A stretch of DNA of 64,000 nt from JBBWZH01 sp035544115 (GCA_963714145.1 OY970235.1:1612001-1676000); one strand, 5' to 3'. Counted from the first letter of the stretch, positions 1-8,946 are shown. Notes: generated by a model not told the origin, from the letters alone. Numbers and translations: made by a program.

Positions 1-182
1 GCGCCGGAGCCGAGGTGCGAGGCGACCTGGGCGATCGACCACTCGCTGGCGTACGAGGGCCCGGCCACCTGGGCGTCGGTGAGCGGGGTCAGGGCGGCGG
101 CGAACCGGTCATGGGAGTTTCGCAGCGCGGCGAGCAGGTCGCTGAACGACGGCTCGCCGGCCGGCGCGGGGGGCTGCGTCAC
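1..182 (-). CDS. DinB/maleylpyruvate isomerase-like protein, N-terminal fragment
   Basis: This is the first 60 codons of a minus-strand gene whose remainder lies outside the window. It begins at a GTG at 182; no strong ribosome binding site is visible. The fragment reads as a helical N-terminus (SFSDLLAALRNSHDRFAAAL) followed by LTDAQVAGPSYASEWSIAQV and ASHLGSG, which matches the start of the mycothiol-dependent maleylpyruvate isomerase/DinB (TIGR03083) family: a four-helix bundle with a metal site whose first histidine is in the WSIAQVASHLG segment. Members are thiol-dependent transferases or isomerases of unknown substrate in most actinomycetes. The family call rests on this pattern only; the substrate cannot be inferred. 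It is transcribed the same way as the downstream glycosidase-distal DNA and has no obvious functional partner here. Confidence 0.6.
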   Translation of the reverse strand, partial: MTQPPAPAGEPSFSDLLAALRNSHDRFAAALTPLTDAQVAGPSYASEWSIAQVASHLGSG

Positions 183-290
183 TGCGGCCTGCCAGCGGTG
201 TCAGTGCTCGAGTTGGGCATGTACCGACCCTACTGCCGGCAGTCGCGGTTCCCGGTCCGGAACCCCGCGCGGGGGCTCCGGACCACCCGG

Positions 291-1742
291 TCAGGTGCCC
301 CTCGACCACTGCTGGTTGGTGCCGGCGGTGCAGCTGAACTGCTTGACCGCCGCGCCGTCCGAAGTGGACGCACTGGTCACGTCGACGCACTTGCCGCTCT
401 GCCGGACGACCAGCCGGACGAAGCCGCCGCCGGCGTCCTGCAGCTGGAACTGCTGGTTGGTGCCGGCGTTGCAGGAGAACTGCTCCAGCACCGCACCGTC
501 CGAAGTGGACCCGTTGGTGACGTCCAGGCATTTGCCGCTGTGCCCGGCCAGCAGGCTGACGAACCCGCCGCCGGCGTCGACCGCCTGCCAGCGCTGGTTC
601 GCCCCGCCGTTGCAGCTGAACTGCTTGACCGCGGTGCCGTTGCCGGCCGAGCCGCTGGTGACGTCCAGGCATTTGCCGCTGTGCCGGGCCACCAGCGTGC
701 TGGTGCCGCCGGTGCCCGGTGCGATCGTGCCGGCCGCGGTGTCGATGGTCAGCTGCGGCGACCAGGCCATCGACATGCTGGTGTTGGAGCCGAACCGCAG
801 CGCCAGCCAGACGTAGCGGGAGTCGTTCACCCGGCCGCCCCAGGCGCCGGCCCAGCGGTCGCCGAGGTACAGGTAGGAGGTCGCGCCGGAGCCGGTGACC
901 GGCAGCACGTAGGCGGTCTGCGAGTCGGAAGCGGTGCCGTCGCCGAGGTTCTGCAGCGCGCTCCACGGGCCGCTGATGCTGCTCGCGGTCGCGTACTTCT
1001 GCTGGTTCGGCGACCATCCGGTGGCCGCCGAGGTGAGCATGAAGTAGACGCCGTTGCGCTTGAACAGGGCCGGCGCCTCGCGGAACGAGCCGGGCCAGAG
1101 CGTCTGCACCAGGCCGCTGATGCCCAGGTAGTCCGGGGTGAGCCGGTACAGGTTCAGGTCGGCGTTCTCCCGGGCGGCCGAGGCCATGTACGCGGTGCCG
1201 TTGTCGTCCCGGAAGATCGTGATGTCGCGCGACATGTTGGCCAGCGGCCGGAAGCTGCCCCGGTAGGAGTACGCGCCGTCCACCGTGCTGGACGTGGCGA
1301 CCGCGGCCAGCGCCTGGCCGTAGTCCGAGCCGTTCTCCTTGTGCATCCACATCACGTACTGCCCGGTGCCGCTGTTGAAGATCACCTTCGGCCGCTCGAT
1401 GTTGGCCACGTTGAGCTCGGCCGCGGACGACTGGGTCAGCACGTTGTTGCGGAACTCCCAGCTGCGCAGGTCGGTCGACCGGTACACCGAGACGGCCTTG
1501 AAGGTCCCGTTCGGATTGCGGTTCTCGCCGAACCAGTAGTAGAAACCGCCGACCGCGAGCACCCCGCCGCCGTGCGCCTGCACGACGTTCCCGGCGGTGT
1601 CGGTGAACTGCGTCCCGTTGGCCACCGCGACCGGCGCGGCCACCGCCGTCCCGGCCAGCGGCCCGGCGAACATCAGGCCGCCGGCGGTCAGCAGGGCCAC
1701 CACAACCAGCCGCAGGCAGCGGCGCGGGCGAGGCAACGACAT
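291..1742 (-). CDS. Secreted GH43 glycosidase with ricin-type (CBM13) lectin domain, probable exo-beta-1,3-galactanase
   Basis: Predicted 483-residue secreted enzyme. Residues 1-36 form a Sec signal peptide (MSLPRPRRCLRLVVVALLTA, cleavage near AVAAP). Residues about 40-350 are a five-bladed GH43 propeller, with FYYWFGENR, the IERPKVIFN strand and SFREAPALFKRNGVYF carrying candidate catalytic glutamates. Residues about 355-483 are a beta-trefoil with three HSGKCLDVT / QSGKCVDVT-type repeats and QQW/QRW motifs. GH43 plus CBM13 with this N-terminal sequence resembles bacterial exo-beta-1,3-galactanases (GH43 subfamily 24), which remove galactose from arabinogalactan; the exact substrate is inferred. 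The ATG at 1742 was chosen because it gives the signal peptide directly and has GGGAGA upstream. An upstream region with two small palindromes separates it from the divergent gene at 1940. Alternative: another GH43 arabinan/xylan activity. Confidence 0.85.
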   Translation of the reverse strand: MSLPRPRRCLRLVVVALLTAGGLMFAGPLAGTAVAAPVAVANGTQFTDTAGNVVQAHGGGVLAVGGFYYWFGENRNPNGTFKAVSVYRSTDLRSWEFRNNVLTQSSAAELNVANIERPKVIFNSGTGQYVMWMHKENGSDYGQALAAVATSSTVDGAYSYRGSFRPLANMSRDITIFRDDNGTAYMASAARENADLNLYRLTPDYLGISGLVQTLWPGSFREAPALFKRNGVYFMLTSAATGWSPNQQKYATASSISGPWSALQNLGDGTASDSQTAYVLPVTGSGATSYLYLGDRWAGAWGGRVNDSRYVWLALRFGSNTSMSMAWSPQLTIDTAAGTIAPGTGGTSTLVARHSGKCLDVTSGSAGNGTAVKQFSCNGGANQRWQAVDAGGGFVSLLAGHSGKCLDVTNGSTSDGAVLEQFSCNAGTNQQFQLQDAGGGFVRLVVRQSGKCVDVTSASTSDGAAVKQFSCTAGTNQQWSRGT

Positions 1743-1860
1743 CCCGGTCTCCCAACATCTGGACCGGCCCGCCACCTGATGGGACATGCGGCGAAGCCAG
1801 ACGTGGTCACGTGGCTCCGCGCAGCCGTACGGACAGGCTAGTTCATCGGTTGTCAAGACG

Positions 1861-1908
1861 GCAGTACTGCGACATGCGGGCGGGTACCGCCAGCTCCGAT
1901 ATTTCGGA
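1861..1908. promoter_or_regulatory. Two palindromes in the divergent promoter region
   Basis: Between the GH43 gene (minus) and the small secreted protein (plus) lie a perfect 10-base palindrome, GCAGTACTGC at 1861-1870, and an inverted repeat TCCGA-N4-TCGGA at 1895-1908. The second is 31 bases before the ATG at 1940. They are plausible operators or parts of a bidirectional control region. No repressor gene is adjacent, so the binding protein is unknown. Confidence 0.3.
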
Positions 1909-1939
1909 CTGCCCCAATTCACGAGACCGGAGGTAGTCC

Positions 1940-2383
1940 ATGCGTGTTCGAGGTCCGTCCCGACTGTGCGCCGTCGTGGCCGCGCTGTTCGCGGTGCTCG
2001 CCGTCGGCGCCGGCCCGGCCGTCGCCGGTCCGACCGGCCCGATCACCAACGAGCCGGGCGTCACCGCCACCCTGCACATGGTCCGGCTCAACTGCGACGA
2101 CGAGGCCGAGCGCTTCTCCGACGAGGTCGCCTTGTACGTCAACGGCCACTTCCAGGGCGTGCGGGGCAACCTCGACGGCGGGGACTGGTGGCCACTGCAC
2201 CCGGAGATCGGCTTCATCTTCGGCGACAAGATCCACATCGTGTTCGAGGAGACCTCGGCCCATATCAAGTTCATCGACGTCGAGATCGACACGAGCGACC
2301 GCGGCCGTGGCGAACTGGTCGTGCCCGGAAGTGGCTGGGACCTCACCGGCTGGGCATACCGCTTCACCTACTACGTCGACTGA
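1940..2383 (+). CDS. Small secreted protein of unknown function
   Basis: 147 residues with a clear Sec signal peptide (positive MRVRGPSR start, hydrophobic core, cleavage near AVAGP at about residue 30). The mature part is about 117 residues, acidic, and predicted beta-rich: TLHMVRLNCDDEAE, DEVALYVNGHFQGVRG and IHIVFEETSAHIKFIDVEID read like strands of a small beta-sandwich. It has a single cysteine in the mature region, so no disulfide. GGAGG lies 8 bases before the ATG. Its neighbours are the divergent GH43 enzyme and a TOPRIM protein; a perfect hairpin terminator follows at 2397, so it is a single-gene unit. I do not recognise the family. It could be an extracellular binding or inhibitor protein but nothing in the sequence decides this. 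Confidence 0.75.
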   Translation: MRVRGPSRLCAVVAALFAVLAVGAGPAVAGPTGPITNEPGVTATLHMVRLNCDDEAERFSDEVALYVNGHFQGVRGNLDGGDWWPLHPEIGFIFGDKIHIVFEETSAHIKFIDVEIDTSDRGRGELVVPGSGWDLTGWAYRFTYYVD

Positions 2384-2396
2384 CGCCTCGGACCGT

Positions 2397-2435
2397 GCCA
2401 CCGGCCGCACGCCATCTCGGCGTGCGGCCGGTGGC
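2397..2435 (+). terminator. Strong GC hairpin terminator
   Basis: A perfect 17-bp inverted repeat (arms 2397-2413 and 2419-2435, loop ATCTC) starts 13 bases after the stop of the small secreted protein. It lacks a T-tract, as is usual in high-GC actinobacteria. It isolates the following TOPRIM gene from this transcript. Confidence 0.75.
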
Positions 2436-2532
2436 GTCCCGGTCGCTGGGGGCGCCGCCGCCGCCGGGCGGCGGAATCCCGCTGGCCGGAGCCGGCCCGG
2501 GCCAGCATGATGGCGGCCGGGAGGCGGGCGCG

Positions 2533-3114
2533 ATGGCCGTGGAGCTGGTCGGCGGGGTCGATGTGCGGGCCGTCGTGCTGGTCGAGGGGGCCAGCGACCA
2601 GTCCGCGCTGGAGGCCCTGGCGGAGCGGCGCGGGCGGGTGCTCGCGGCCGAGGGGGTCGCGGTCGTGCCGATGGGCGGGGCCACGAACATCGGCCGGTTC
2701 CTGGATCTGTACGGGCCGGCCGGGCGGGGCGTCCAGCTGGCCGGGCTGTGCGACCTGGCCGAGGAGCGCTACTACCGGCACGCATTGGAGCGGGCCGGTC
2801 TCGGCGCCGGGCTGTCCCGGGCCGGGATGGAGGCGCTCGGCTTCTACGTCTGCGTCGCCGACCTGGAGGACGAGCTGATCCGCGCCCTCGGCACCGCCGC
2901 GGTCGAGCAGGTCCTCGACGCCCACGGCGACCTCCGCTCGTTCCGGCTGCTGCAGAAGCAGCCCGCGCAGCAGGGCCGCGGCACCGTCGCGCAGCTCCGC
3001 CGGTTCATCGGTACCCGGTCCGGCCGCAAGCGCGAGTACGCCCGGCTGCTCGTGCAGGCCCTCGACCTGGCCGGCGTCCCGCGCCCGCTCGATCGCGTGC
3101 TGACCCATATCTGA
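2533..3114 (+). CDS. Stand-alone TOPRIM-domain protein (OLD-nuclease-like C-terminal part)
   Basis: 193 residues. The N-terminal motif VVLVEGASDQSALEALA is the TOPRIM glutamate motif (hydrophobic strand, EG.SD), followed by VVPMGGATNIGRFLDLYGP and GLCDLAEERYY, where the aspartate sits after the second strand, and CVADLEDELIRALG, a second acidic strand. Such domains bind metal and cleave or join nucleic acid in OLD-family nucleases, topoisomerases and primases. Here the ATPase domain of OLD proteins is absent: the protein is only the TOPRIM plus a helical tail. Start at the ATG with GGGAGG upstream. Close relatives are annotated in actinomycetes as TOPRIM nucleotidyl transferase/hydrolase-domain proteins; a biological role is not established. 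No partner ATPase is next to it. Confidence 0.7.
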   Translation: MAVELVGGVDVRAVVLVEGASDQSALEALAERRGRVLAAEGVAVVPMGGATNIGRFLDLYGPAGRGVQLAGLCDLAEERYYRHALERAGLGAGLSRAGMEALGFYVCVADLEDELIRALGTAAVEQVLDAHGDLRSFRLLQKQPAQQGRGTVAQLRRFIGTRSGRKREYARLLVQALDLAGVPRPLDRVLTHI

Positions 3115-3316
3115 GGTAGCCGGCCGGGGCCTTACAACGGGCGGGTTTGTCGGGTTAGAGTCCGAATGACTCGTGAGAGCGCTTGTGCGGGCCGGGCGGC
3201 GACGGCCGGCGTGGGGCGCGGGGGGCGGGTTCCGTCAGGCGGCGATCGGCGCGGTGCACACCGCGCCGGGTGACGGTCGACATGACCGGGCCGACCCCTG
3301 AGAAGGTGTATCGACA

Positions 3317-4627
3317 GTGCGTATCAGTGCGCGCCGGAGAATCCGGCGCCCCGTGGTCCTGCTCGCCGCGTTGCTGCTGGTCTCCGCCGGCGGCCGGATC
3401 ATCGCCGGCGTGGCCGCCGCGGCTCCGGCGGCGAGCGCCGTCACGGCGGCGGATCTGACCCCAGCCACCACCCTCGGCGCGCTGTGTCCCAACTGGGCCA
3501 CGCAGCTGCTGTACCGGACGTTCTCCGACTTCCCGCCGAGTGCCGCGTCCGCCGGGCACGAGGGCAGCTCGGACGTGGTGGTGAAGCTCTCCGACAGCCA
3601 GAAGGCGACGCTGACCGGCTACAACTTCGCGGCGATATCGCCGAAGCTGAACGGCACCGACTTCCCGACGATCACGATGGGCCAGCTCGGCAGCCAGGCG
3701 ATCGGCTGGGCCAGGGCCTACCTGGCCGGCGGGCTCAGCAACGACGTGGTCTGCCAGTTGCTGCCGCGGCTGGCGCTGCTCGGTAGCAGCACCGAAGAGC
3801 TGCAGTGGACCAAGACCAGCCAGTTCGTCCTGCCGCAGAAGGCCGGGCCGGTGGACGCGGCCGCGCCGGCGGCTGCACCCGCTCAGTTCTGGGGGCCGGA
3901 CGCGCGCGACTACCAGCCGGCCCAGAAGGCGCAGCGGGACCGCTGCCACGACCAGCCGTACATCGGCACCGACGTCAGCAACGGCTGGTCGTTCTCCGGC
4001 TCGCCGGCCGACCGGCTGAACGACACCACCAACCCGGTCCTGGCGGCGATCCGGAACCGGACCAACCCGGTGACCGGCGCCCCGCTCGGCGGCACCGGCT
4101 TCACCGCGAACGCGCCGCTGCGGGCCTGGGCGGAGATCCACCCGACCGACGCCGCGGCCGGCTTCATGTACCAGGCGATCAAGTTCCAGAACACCGGCAC
4201 CATGCCGTACCACCTGAACTGCGCGGTGATCTGGTTCGTCGGCCCGTCCAGCCTGGCCCGGGGACCGCTGATGAACGGCCACTACGACAACAACCAGCGG
4301 CCGAACTCCGGCCTCGGCCACCCGCAGCGGGACATCATCGAGGTGGTCTACGACGCGGCGCAGAAGCTGTCCGCGTACGTGATCCGGATCGACTTCCACG
4401 ACGAGCCGGTCAACATGCGGGTCGCGTACCCCGGCCAGTTCTGGGGGCTGGAGACCAGCCTGCCCGGCTGGGTGGACGGCCAGCAGATCCTGACCACGCC
4501 GGCTGCCCGGCAGGCGGCGGTCGACACGATGCTGCGCACCCTGCACGTCGAGGTGGAGACGGCCGCCGACCCGACGAACATGGCGCTGCTGAACAAGCTC
4601 AAGCTGCGCAACCGGGTCACGAACTGA
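3317..4627 (+). CDS. Secreted protein of unknown function, 436 residues
   Basis: Begins at a GTG with GAGAAGG about 9 bases upstream. Residues 1-40 are an arginine-rich (RARRRIRRP) signal peptide with a hydrophobic core and an AAAAP-type cleavage region; the arginine cluster lacks the twin-arginine RRxFLK pattern. The mature protein starts with LGALCPNWATQLLYRTFSDF and has a central, cysteine-containing core (RDRCHDQPYIGTDVSNGWSF, PYHLNCAVIWFVGP) and a C-terminal helix rich in Leu and Lys. It has four or so cysteines that could pair outside the cell. I do not recognise a domain. It is a single-gene unit ended by a 14-bp hairpin at 4633; the next gene is convergent. An extracellular enzyme or structural protein is possible; no catalytic motif was identified. 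Confidence 0.75.
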   Translation: MRISARRRIRRPVVLLAALLLVSAGGRIIAGVAAAAPAASAVTAADLTPATTLGALCPNWATQLLYRTFSDFPPSAASAGHEGSSDVVVKLSDSQKATLTGYNFAAISPKLNGTDFPTITMGQLGSQAIGWARAYLAGGLSNDVVCQLLPRLALLGSSTEELQWTKTSQFVLPQKAGPVDAAAPAAAPAQFWGPDARDYQPAQKAQRDRCHDQPYIGTDVSNGWSFSGSPADRLNDTTNPVLAAIRNRTNPVTGAPLGGTGFTANAPLRAWAEIHPTDAAAGFMYQAIKFQNTGTMPYHLNCAVIWFVGPSSLARGPLMNGHYDNNQRPNSGLGHPQRDIIEVVYDAAQKLSAYVIRIDFHDEPVNMRVAYPGQFWGLETSLPGWVDGQQILTTPAARQAAVDTMLRTLHVEVETAADPTNMALLNKLKLRNRVTN

Positions 4628-4632
4628 CGCAG

Positions 4633-4664
4633 CGGCGGCTGGCCCGGAATCGGGCCAGCCGCCG
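4633..4664 (+). terminator. Hairpin terminator after the 436-residue secreted protein
   Basis: Perfect 14-bp inverted repeat, arms 4633-4646 and 4651-4664, loop GAAT, starting six bases after the stop codon. No T-tract. Confidence 0.7.
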
Positions 4665-4724
4665 GCTCTGTCCACATGCGACGGTGCGCGGCCGGGCCGG
4701 GCCGCGGACCGGGACGCACAACGG

Positions 4725-4770
4725 CGGCGGCGCCGGGAGCAGGGGGTCGATCTGCTCGCCGGCGCCGCCG
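4725..4770 (-). terminator. Long hairpin downstream of the GH-A glycosidase
   Basis: Arms 4725-4742 and 4752-4770 pair over 18 bp with a single bulged base (CGGCGGCGCCGG plus GAGCAG on the left). It lies 36 bases beyond the stop of the minus-strand glycosidase and, with the hairpin at 4633, separates the two convergent genes. Confidence 0.65.
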
Positions 4771-4805
4771 CACGTGGGGTGGTTCAGTGTGGTGGGTGGT
4801 GCGGG

Positions 4806-5924
4806 TCAGGCAGTGGCGGCTCCGTTGACCTGAGCCAGGGCGGTGAGGGCTGGCTTGGCGGTGAGGTCGCGGTGCAGCAGGCCGTAGTTCTGGACCTGGA
4901 TGCCGCCGTCGGTGAGGTCGCGGTCGTTGTACCAGTACATGCGGCTGACGTAGGGGTAGTTGGCGCGGACGTAGTTCACGGTCTGGGTGAGGTAGGCGGC
5001 CTGGGTGGTCTCGGTGACGCCCTTGTCCCAGGCGGGGGTGGTCGCGGTGTTGGCGTGGGTGGACCAGCCGAACTCGGTGAGCCAGATCTTCTTGCCCGAG
5101 TCGCCGCGGGCGACCATCAGGGCGCGGATGGCCTGGACGTGGGTCAGGGTCCACATGGTGCCGTCATCGGGGGTGGTGGGGCTGGCGTCGGCGACGCCCA
5201 GGTAGGGGTGGGTCGCCATCACGTCGAAGTAGCCCTGCGCGCCGGCGTCGTAGGCCCGGCGAAGCCAGTCGGTGTCGTTGTACTGCAGCCCGCCGAACAG
5301 CACCGGAGTGGCGGCCGAGCCGGCCTTGAAGGCGGGGTAGGCGGCCCGCAGCAGCCGGGTGTAGGCGACCGGGTCGGCACCTTCGAGGAAGTCCGGGGAG
5401 TTCTGCTCGTTCCAGACCTCCCAGCCGACCACCTTGTTGTTCCAGCGGGCCGCGGCCCAGGTGGCGACCCGGGCGTAGTCGGCCGGGTTGTCCGGCAACA
5501 CCCGCTCGGCCTGGCCGTGGTTCGCCCACGACGGCGTCAGCCAGAGCGTCACCAGCGGCTTGATCCCCCGCGCGTTGGCCATGCCGATCACCTTGTCGAC
5601 GAACCCGACGCCCCAGGCGTCGTAGGAGCCGGGGCCGGTCGGCTGCAGCATCGGCCAGGCGACGTCCAGCCGGACCGAGTGCGACCCGGCGGCCTTGAGC
5701 TTGTCCAGCACCAGCACCCGCTGCGCATCGGTGTACATCGACCACATGCCGTGGAACTGCACACCCACCGACAGCGGCGTCGTTGCCGCCGGAGCCGCGG
5801 CCGGGGTGGCGGCGGAAGCCGTACCCGCGGCACCGACGACACCGGCCGTCACGGCCACCGCGACAACCCCCGCGGCCAGCCGACGCCCCGACACCTGCTG
5901 GCGAACCTTGGCGACAATCCCCAT
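4806..5924 (-). CDS. Secreted clan GH-A glycoside hydrolase (cellulase-family fold)
   Basis: 372 residues. A signal peptide (MGIVAKVRQQVSGRRLAAGV, cleavage near ASAAT) precedes a single (beta/alpha)8 catalytic domain. The pattern VGVQFHGMW, SHSVRLDVAW, VGWEVWNEQNSPDF (acid/base Glu in the WNE motif) and IWLTEFGWST (nucleophile Glu) is the clan GH-A signature used by GH5, GH39, GH10-like and related retaining glycosidases. No carbohydrate-binding module is attached. The ATG at 5924 was preferred over a GTG four codons earlier because GGGGG precedes it at proper distance. With the GH43 enzyme 3 kb away it suggests plant or fungal polysaccharide breakdown, but the specific substrate cannot be read from the sequence. 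It is transcribed alone and ends at a long hairpin. Confidence 0.8.
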   Translation of the reverse strand: MGIVAKVRQQVSGRRLAAGVVAVAVTAGVVGAAGTASAATPAAAPAATTPLSVGVQFHGMWSMYTDAQRVLVLDKLKAAGSHSVRLDVAWPMLQPTGPGSYDAWGVGFVDKVIGMANARGIKPLVTLWLTPSWANHGQAERVLPDNPADYARVATWAAARWNNKVVGWEVWNEQNSPDFLEGADPVAYTRLLRAAYPAFKAGSAATPVLFGGLQYNDTDWLRRAYDAGAQGYFDVMATHPYLGVADASPTTPDDGTMWTLTHVQAIRALMVARGDSGKKIWLTEFGWSTHANTATTPAWDKGVTETTQAAYLTQTVNYVRANYPYVSRMYWYNDRDLTDGGIQVQNYGLLHRDLTAKPALTALAQVNGAATA

Positions 5925-6222
5925 TGCGACCCCCACACCCTCGACCCCGTCAGAACCGGCGACCGCCCGTCCCTACGCAATCCAGTTCGGCGCGAAGGCC
6001 AACCCCGGCCAACTCCAATAGCCCCCAGGAACCTGCCGGACGGCGCCTCTGAACCGACCGCTGGTCGCCAACCGGACGCCATCGCGAACGGCCCCGGCGC
6101 ACACCCGGAAAGCAACCGGCGGCAGCCCGGAAAGACGGCACCGGCAGCGACCACCGGCGCCGGCCGAGCCGGCCCGGCGGCACACCCGGCCGGCACCGGA
6201 CCCGCAGGCCGGGCCGGGTCGG

Positions 6223-8275
6223 TTACCGGCTCGGCAGCGGGAAGGGCGAGGGGATCAGGACGCTCGGCAGCGGGACGCTCGGGAGCGGGTACCGCGGCAG
6301 CGGGTAGTCCGTGCCGCCCAGGCCCGGATAGCCGGGCGCCGCCGGCGGAAACAGGTTGGACGGCAGCTGGTAGGGCGTCGGGCGGATGACGGGTGTCCGT
6401 ACCCCTGGCGGGTAGACCGGGTCGGACGGGCCGTTGATCACCCACAGGACCAGGCCGGCCGCGAGCAGCCCCCCGCTGATGCCCAGCGCCGGTGCCAGCT
6501 GCCCGGCCCGCCAGCGCGCCCCGAGGGTGCCGCGGAGGTCACGTTCGGTGATCGTGACCGTCGCCGCGGCCGCTGCGTCCGGCCCGGGCGGGCTCGGGAT
6601 GAGCAGCGCGCCGGCGTCGACGTGCAGGCTCGCCAGTTGCGTGCGCAGCCAGGACACCTGCCCCGGGTCGTCCACCGCGGTCACTACCCAGTTCTCCACC
6701 TGCTCCGCGGTGGTGTCCGCGGCGACCAGCCGGCTCGGGCCGGCCCAGCCCATCACCCACTGCCCGGAACCGGTGCCGACCACGCCGTGCCCGACCAGCG
6801 TGCTGAGCGCGGCCACCAACCGCAGCCGGGCCTGCCGGTCGTCCTCCTCGGTGCGCGGCCGCCCCGGGTCGAGGGCGCGCGCCAGTTCCATCGCCTTGTG
6901 CGCGTCGAGCAGGTCCAGCACGGTCCGCAGCGACGGCGGGCCCGGACTCCGGCCGCGCCCGCTACCGGCGGTGGCCCGGACCGTGACGGCCTCGGCGGCC
7001 GCGGCCAGCGGCGCCAGCGTGTCGAGCGCCCGGTGCTCGGCCAGCGCGGCGACCCACTCCCGCCAGGGCTGCCGGTCCAGCCGCCCGAGCCGCGACCGGA
7101 CCGGGGTCGGCTTGGCCAGCAGCCCGTCGGCCACCCCGACCGGCTGCCACGCCTCGGCCACCGGGCCCGCCTCGGTCGGCCGGCCCGCCTCGGTCTCCCG
7201 GCCCGGCTCCGTCTCCCGGCCCGGCTCCGTCTCCCGGCCCGGCTCGGTTAGCAGGCCCGGCTCGGTCGGCCGGTCCGGGCGGGCGGCTGCCAGGGACCGC
7301 AGCCGGACGGCCAGGCTGGGGTGCGAGTCGCCGGGGGAGGACGGCTGGGCCAGTGCCCGCTCCCGGACCCCGGTCAGCACGGCGCGCCAGTCGGGGTCGT
7401 CCAGCATGCAGCCGAACGCGCGGTACGGGTTGTCCGGAACGCGGCCGGTGGCGCGGCGCAACGGCTCGGCGAATTCGAGCTGGAACGTGTCCCAGCTTGG
7501 CGGCCAGCTCGGGAATCGCGAGCAGGGCGCGGGCCAGCGCGTCCGGCCCGACCAGTCGCGCGGCTATCCGATCGGCCTCGATCTCCTGGCGGCGCCGGAT
7601 CGGTAGCGTGAGCCGGTTGGAAATGGCCGCATAGCCGCCGACCGCACCCAGCACCCAGCCGGCATAACTGCGTACCGTGCCATTGCTGCGCATGGCCACG
7701 TGGATCTGCTGCCGGGCCTCCGCCAGGGCGGCGCAGACCCGGTACGACGGCTCGGTGAAACGCGCGTGCCGGCCCGCATAGTGACCGAGTTCGTGGGCGA
7801 GTACGGCGCGCAGCTCGTCCGCGGCCAAACCGACCAGTAGCGGCGCGCCGAGGTAGAGCCGCCGGTAGCCGGAGCGCAGGCCGAGCAGCCGGCTGCTATC
7901 GGTCACCGCCGCATTCACGTCGGCGGTCAGCCTGATCTCGGCGGGTGCGGCGGTGCCGACCCGGTCGGCGAGTTGCCGCACCACCGCCCACAACCCGGGT
8001 TCCCGCCGCTCGTCCACCAATATCGAATCCGGATCCGGGCCGGCCGGCTGGCTGATCCGGTGGACTTCGCGGAGCAGCAGCCACAGCGGAATGCCGGTTC
8101 CGGTGAGGAGCAGGAATCCGGTCGTGTTGAAATGCGCCGCGTTGGGCGCGCGGTTCGCGAACACCTCCACCGACAGCGCGGCGAAGGCCAGCCAGAACAG
8201 GCCCATCAGGAAGGCCAGCAGGTAGAGCCCGACCAGGATGGCCAGCGCGAGCAGGGCCCGCAGCGCGGCGATCAC
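6223..8275 (-). pseudogene. M48-family membrane metalloprotease, frame broken by one inserted base
   Basis: The gene starts at 8275, overlapping the sigma-factor stop by ATGA, and should end at 6223 (about 683 residues). The first 250 codons give two membrane helices, then the zinc motif HELGHYAGRH and the downstream EIEADRIAARLVG, the M48 (HtpX/Ste24-like) signature. The frame then changes: after LAIPELAAK the sequence reads into nonsense, while another frame takes over with WDTFQLEFAEPLRRATG, the continuation expected in this family. The simplest repair is removal of one base near 7495. The second part carries a three-copy 18-base repeat (TEPGRE units, 7190-7252), a long regulatory region and one C-terminal membrane helix, ending in a proline-rich tail. 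If the extra base is real, a truncated protease with its active site but no C-terminal region is made; a sequencing error is equally possible. Confidence 0.75.
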
Positions 8276-8946
8276 CCCGGCCGCCGCTCGCCGACCGCGG
8301 ACCAGACGGCCGCGCGCATCCGGTCCAGCCCGCCGGGATCCGACTCCAGGCCGCGGACCAGCCAGGCCTCGGCCGCGCTCAGCATCGGCACCAGCGGGTC
8401 CTGCCGGCCGGTCGGGCGGTTCCGGTCGATCGTCGGGCTGACCACCAGCGGATCACCCGGCCGGGGCGCCGCCGGATCGAGCTCGAGCAGCGTCGCCAGC
8501 TTCGCCCGGGCCTTGCTGAGGTTCGCCCCGACGGCTCCGGCCGAGATCCCCAGCTCGTCGGCGACCTGCCGGTAGCTCATGCCCTCCAGGCAGATCCGGA
8601 TCAGCACCTGCCGCTGCCGGGCCGGCAACTGGCCGATCGCGCGCAGCACCGCCAGCGCGTCGGCTTCCTCCTCCACGGTGGCTGCCGCGGGCACCGGCAG
8701 CTCCAATTCGAACCGCCCCCGGCCGGACCACCACCGCCGCGCGTGCCGGGCCAGGCGCCGCCTCATCGTGGTCTCCAGCCAGGCCGCCGGTGACTCCAGC
8801 GTGGACCAGTGCCGGAACGCCTCGATATACGCCTCCTGTACCGCGTCCTCGGCGTTCTGCCGGTTCCCGCAGTACATGATTGCCCGGGCCAACAGGCGCG
8901 GCTGCGTCCGCCGCATGAACAGATCGAAATCCACATCGTCATTCAC
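8272..8946 (-). CDS. ECF-type RNA polymerase sigma factor
   Basis: 224 residues. Region 2 is recognisable as FMRRTQPRLLARAI and EDAVQEAYIEAFRHW; region 4 as QLPARQRQVLIRICLEGMSY followed by a helix-turn-helix with RQVADELGISAGAVGANLSK. A roughly 50-residue tail follows region 4, longer than in minimal ECF factors, and could be regulatory. Two-domain sigma-70 proteins of this SigE-like class direct transcription of stress or envelope genes. The stop overlaps the start of the M48 protease and its own start overlaps the stop of the small membrane protein upstream, so the three are translated together. No classical anti-sigma factor is present; the small membrane protein or the M48 protease could fill a controlling role, which is inference. 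Confidence 0.88.
   Translation of the reverse strand: MNDDVDFDLFMRRTQPRLLARAIMYCGNRQNAEDAVQEAYIEAFRHWSTLESPAAWLETTMRRRLARHARRWWSGRGRFELELPVPAAATVEEEADALAVLRAIGQLPARQRQVLIRICLEGMSYRQVADELGISAGAVGANLSKARAKLATLLELDPAAPRPGDPLVVSPTIDRNRPTGRQDPLVPMLSAAEAWLVRGLESDPGGLDRMRAAVWSAVGERRPG

Noticed and set aside
15..1841. Long plus-strand open frame opposite the GH43 gene
   Set aside because: It is the mirror of a clear GH43-CBM13 gene; its translation is Arg/Gly/Val-rich with no domain, the usual shadow in high-GC DNA.
7485..7505. Programmed ribosomal frameshift in the M48 gene
   Set aside because: No slippery heptamer is present at the junction; a one-base insertion explains it better.
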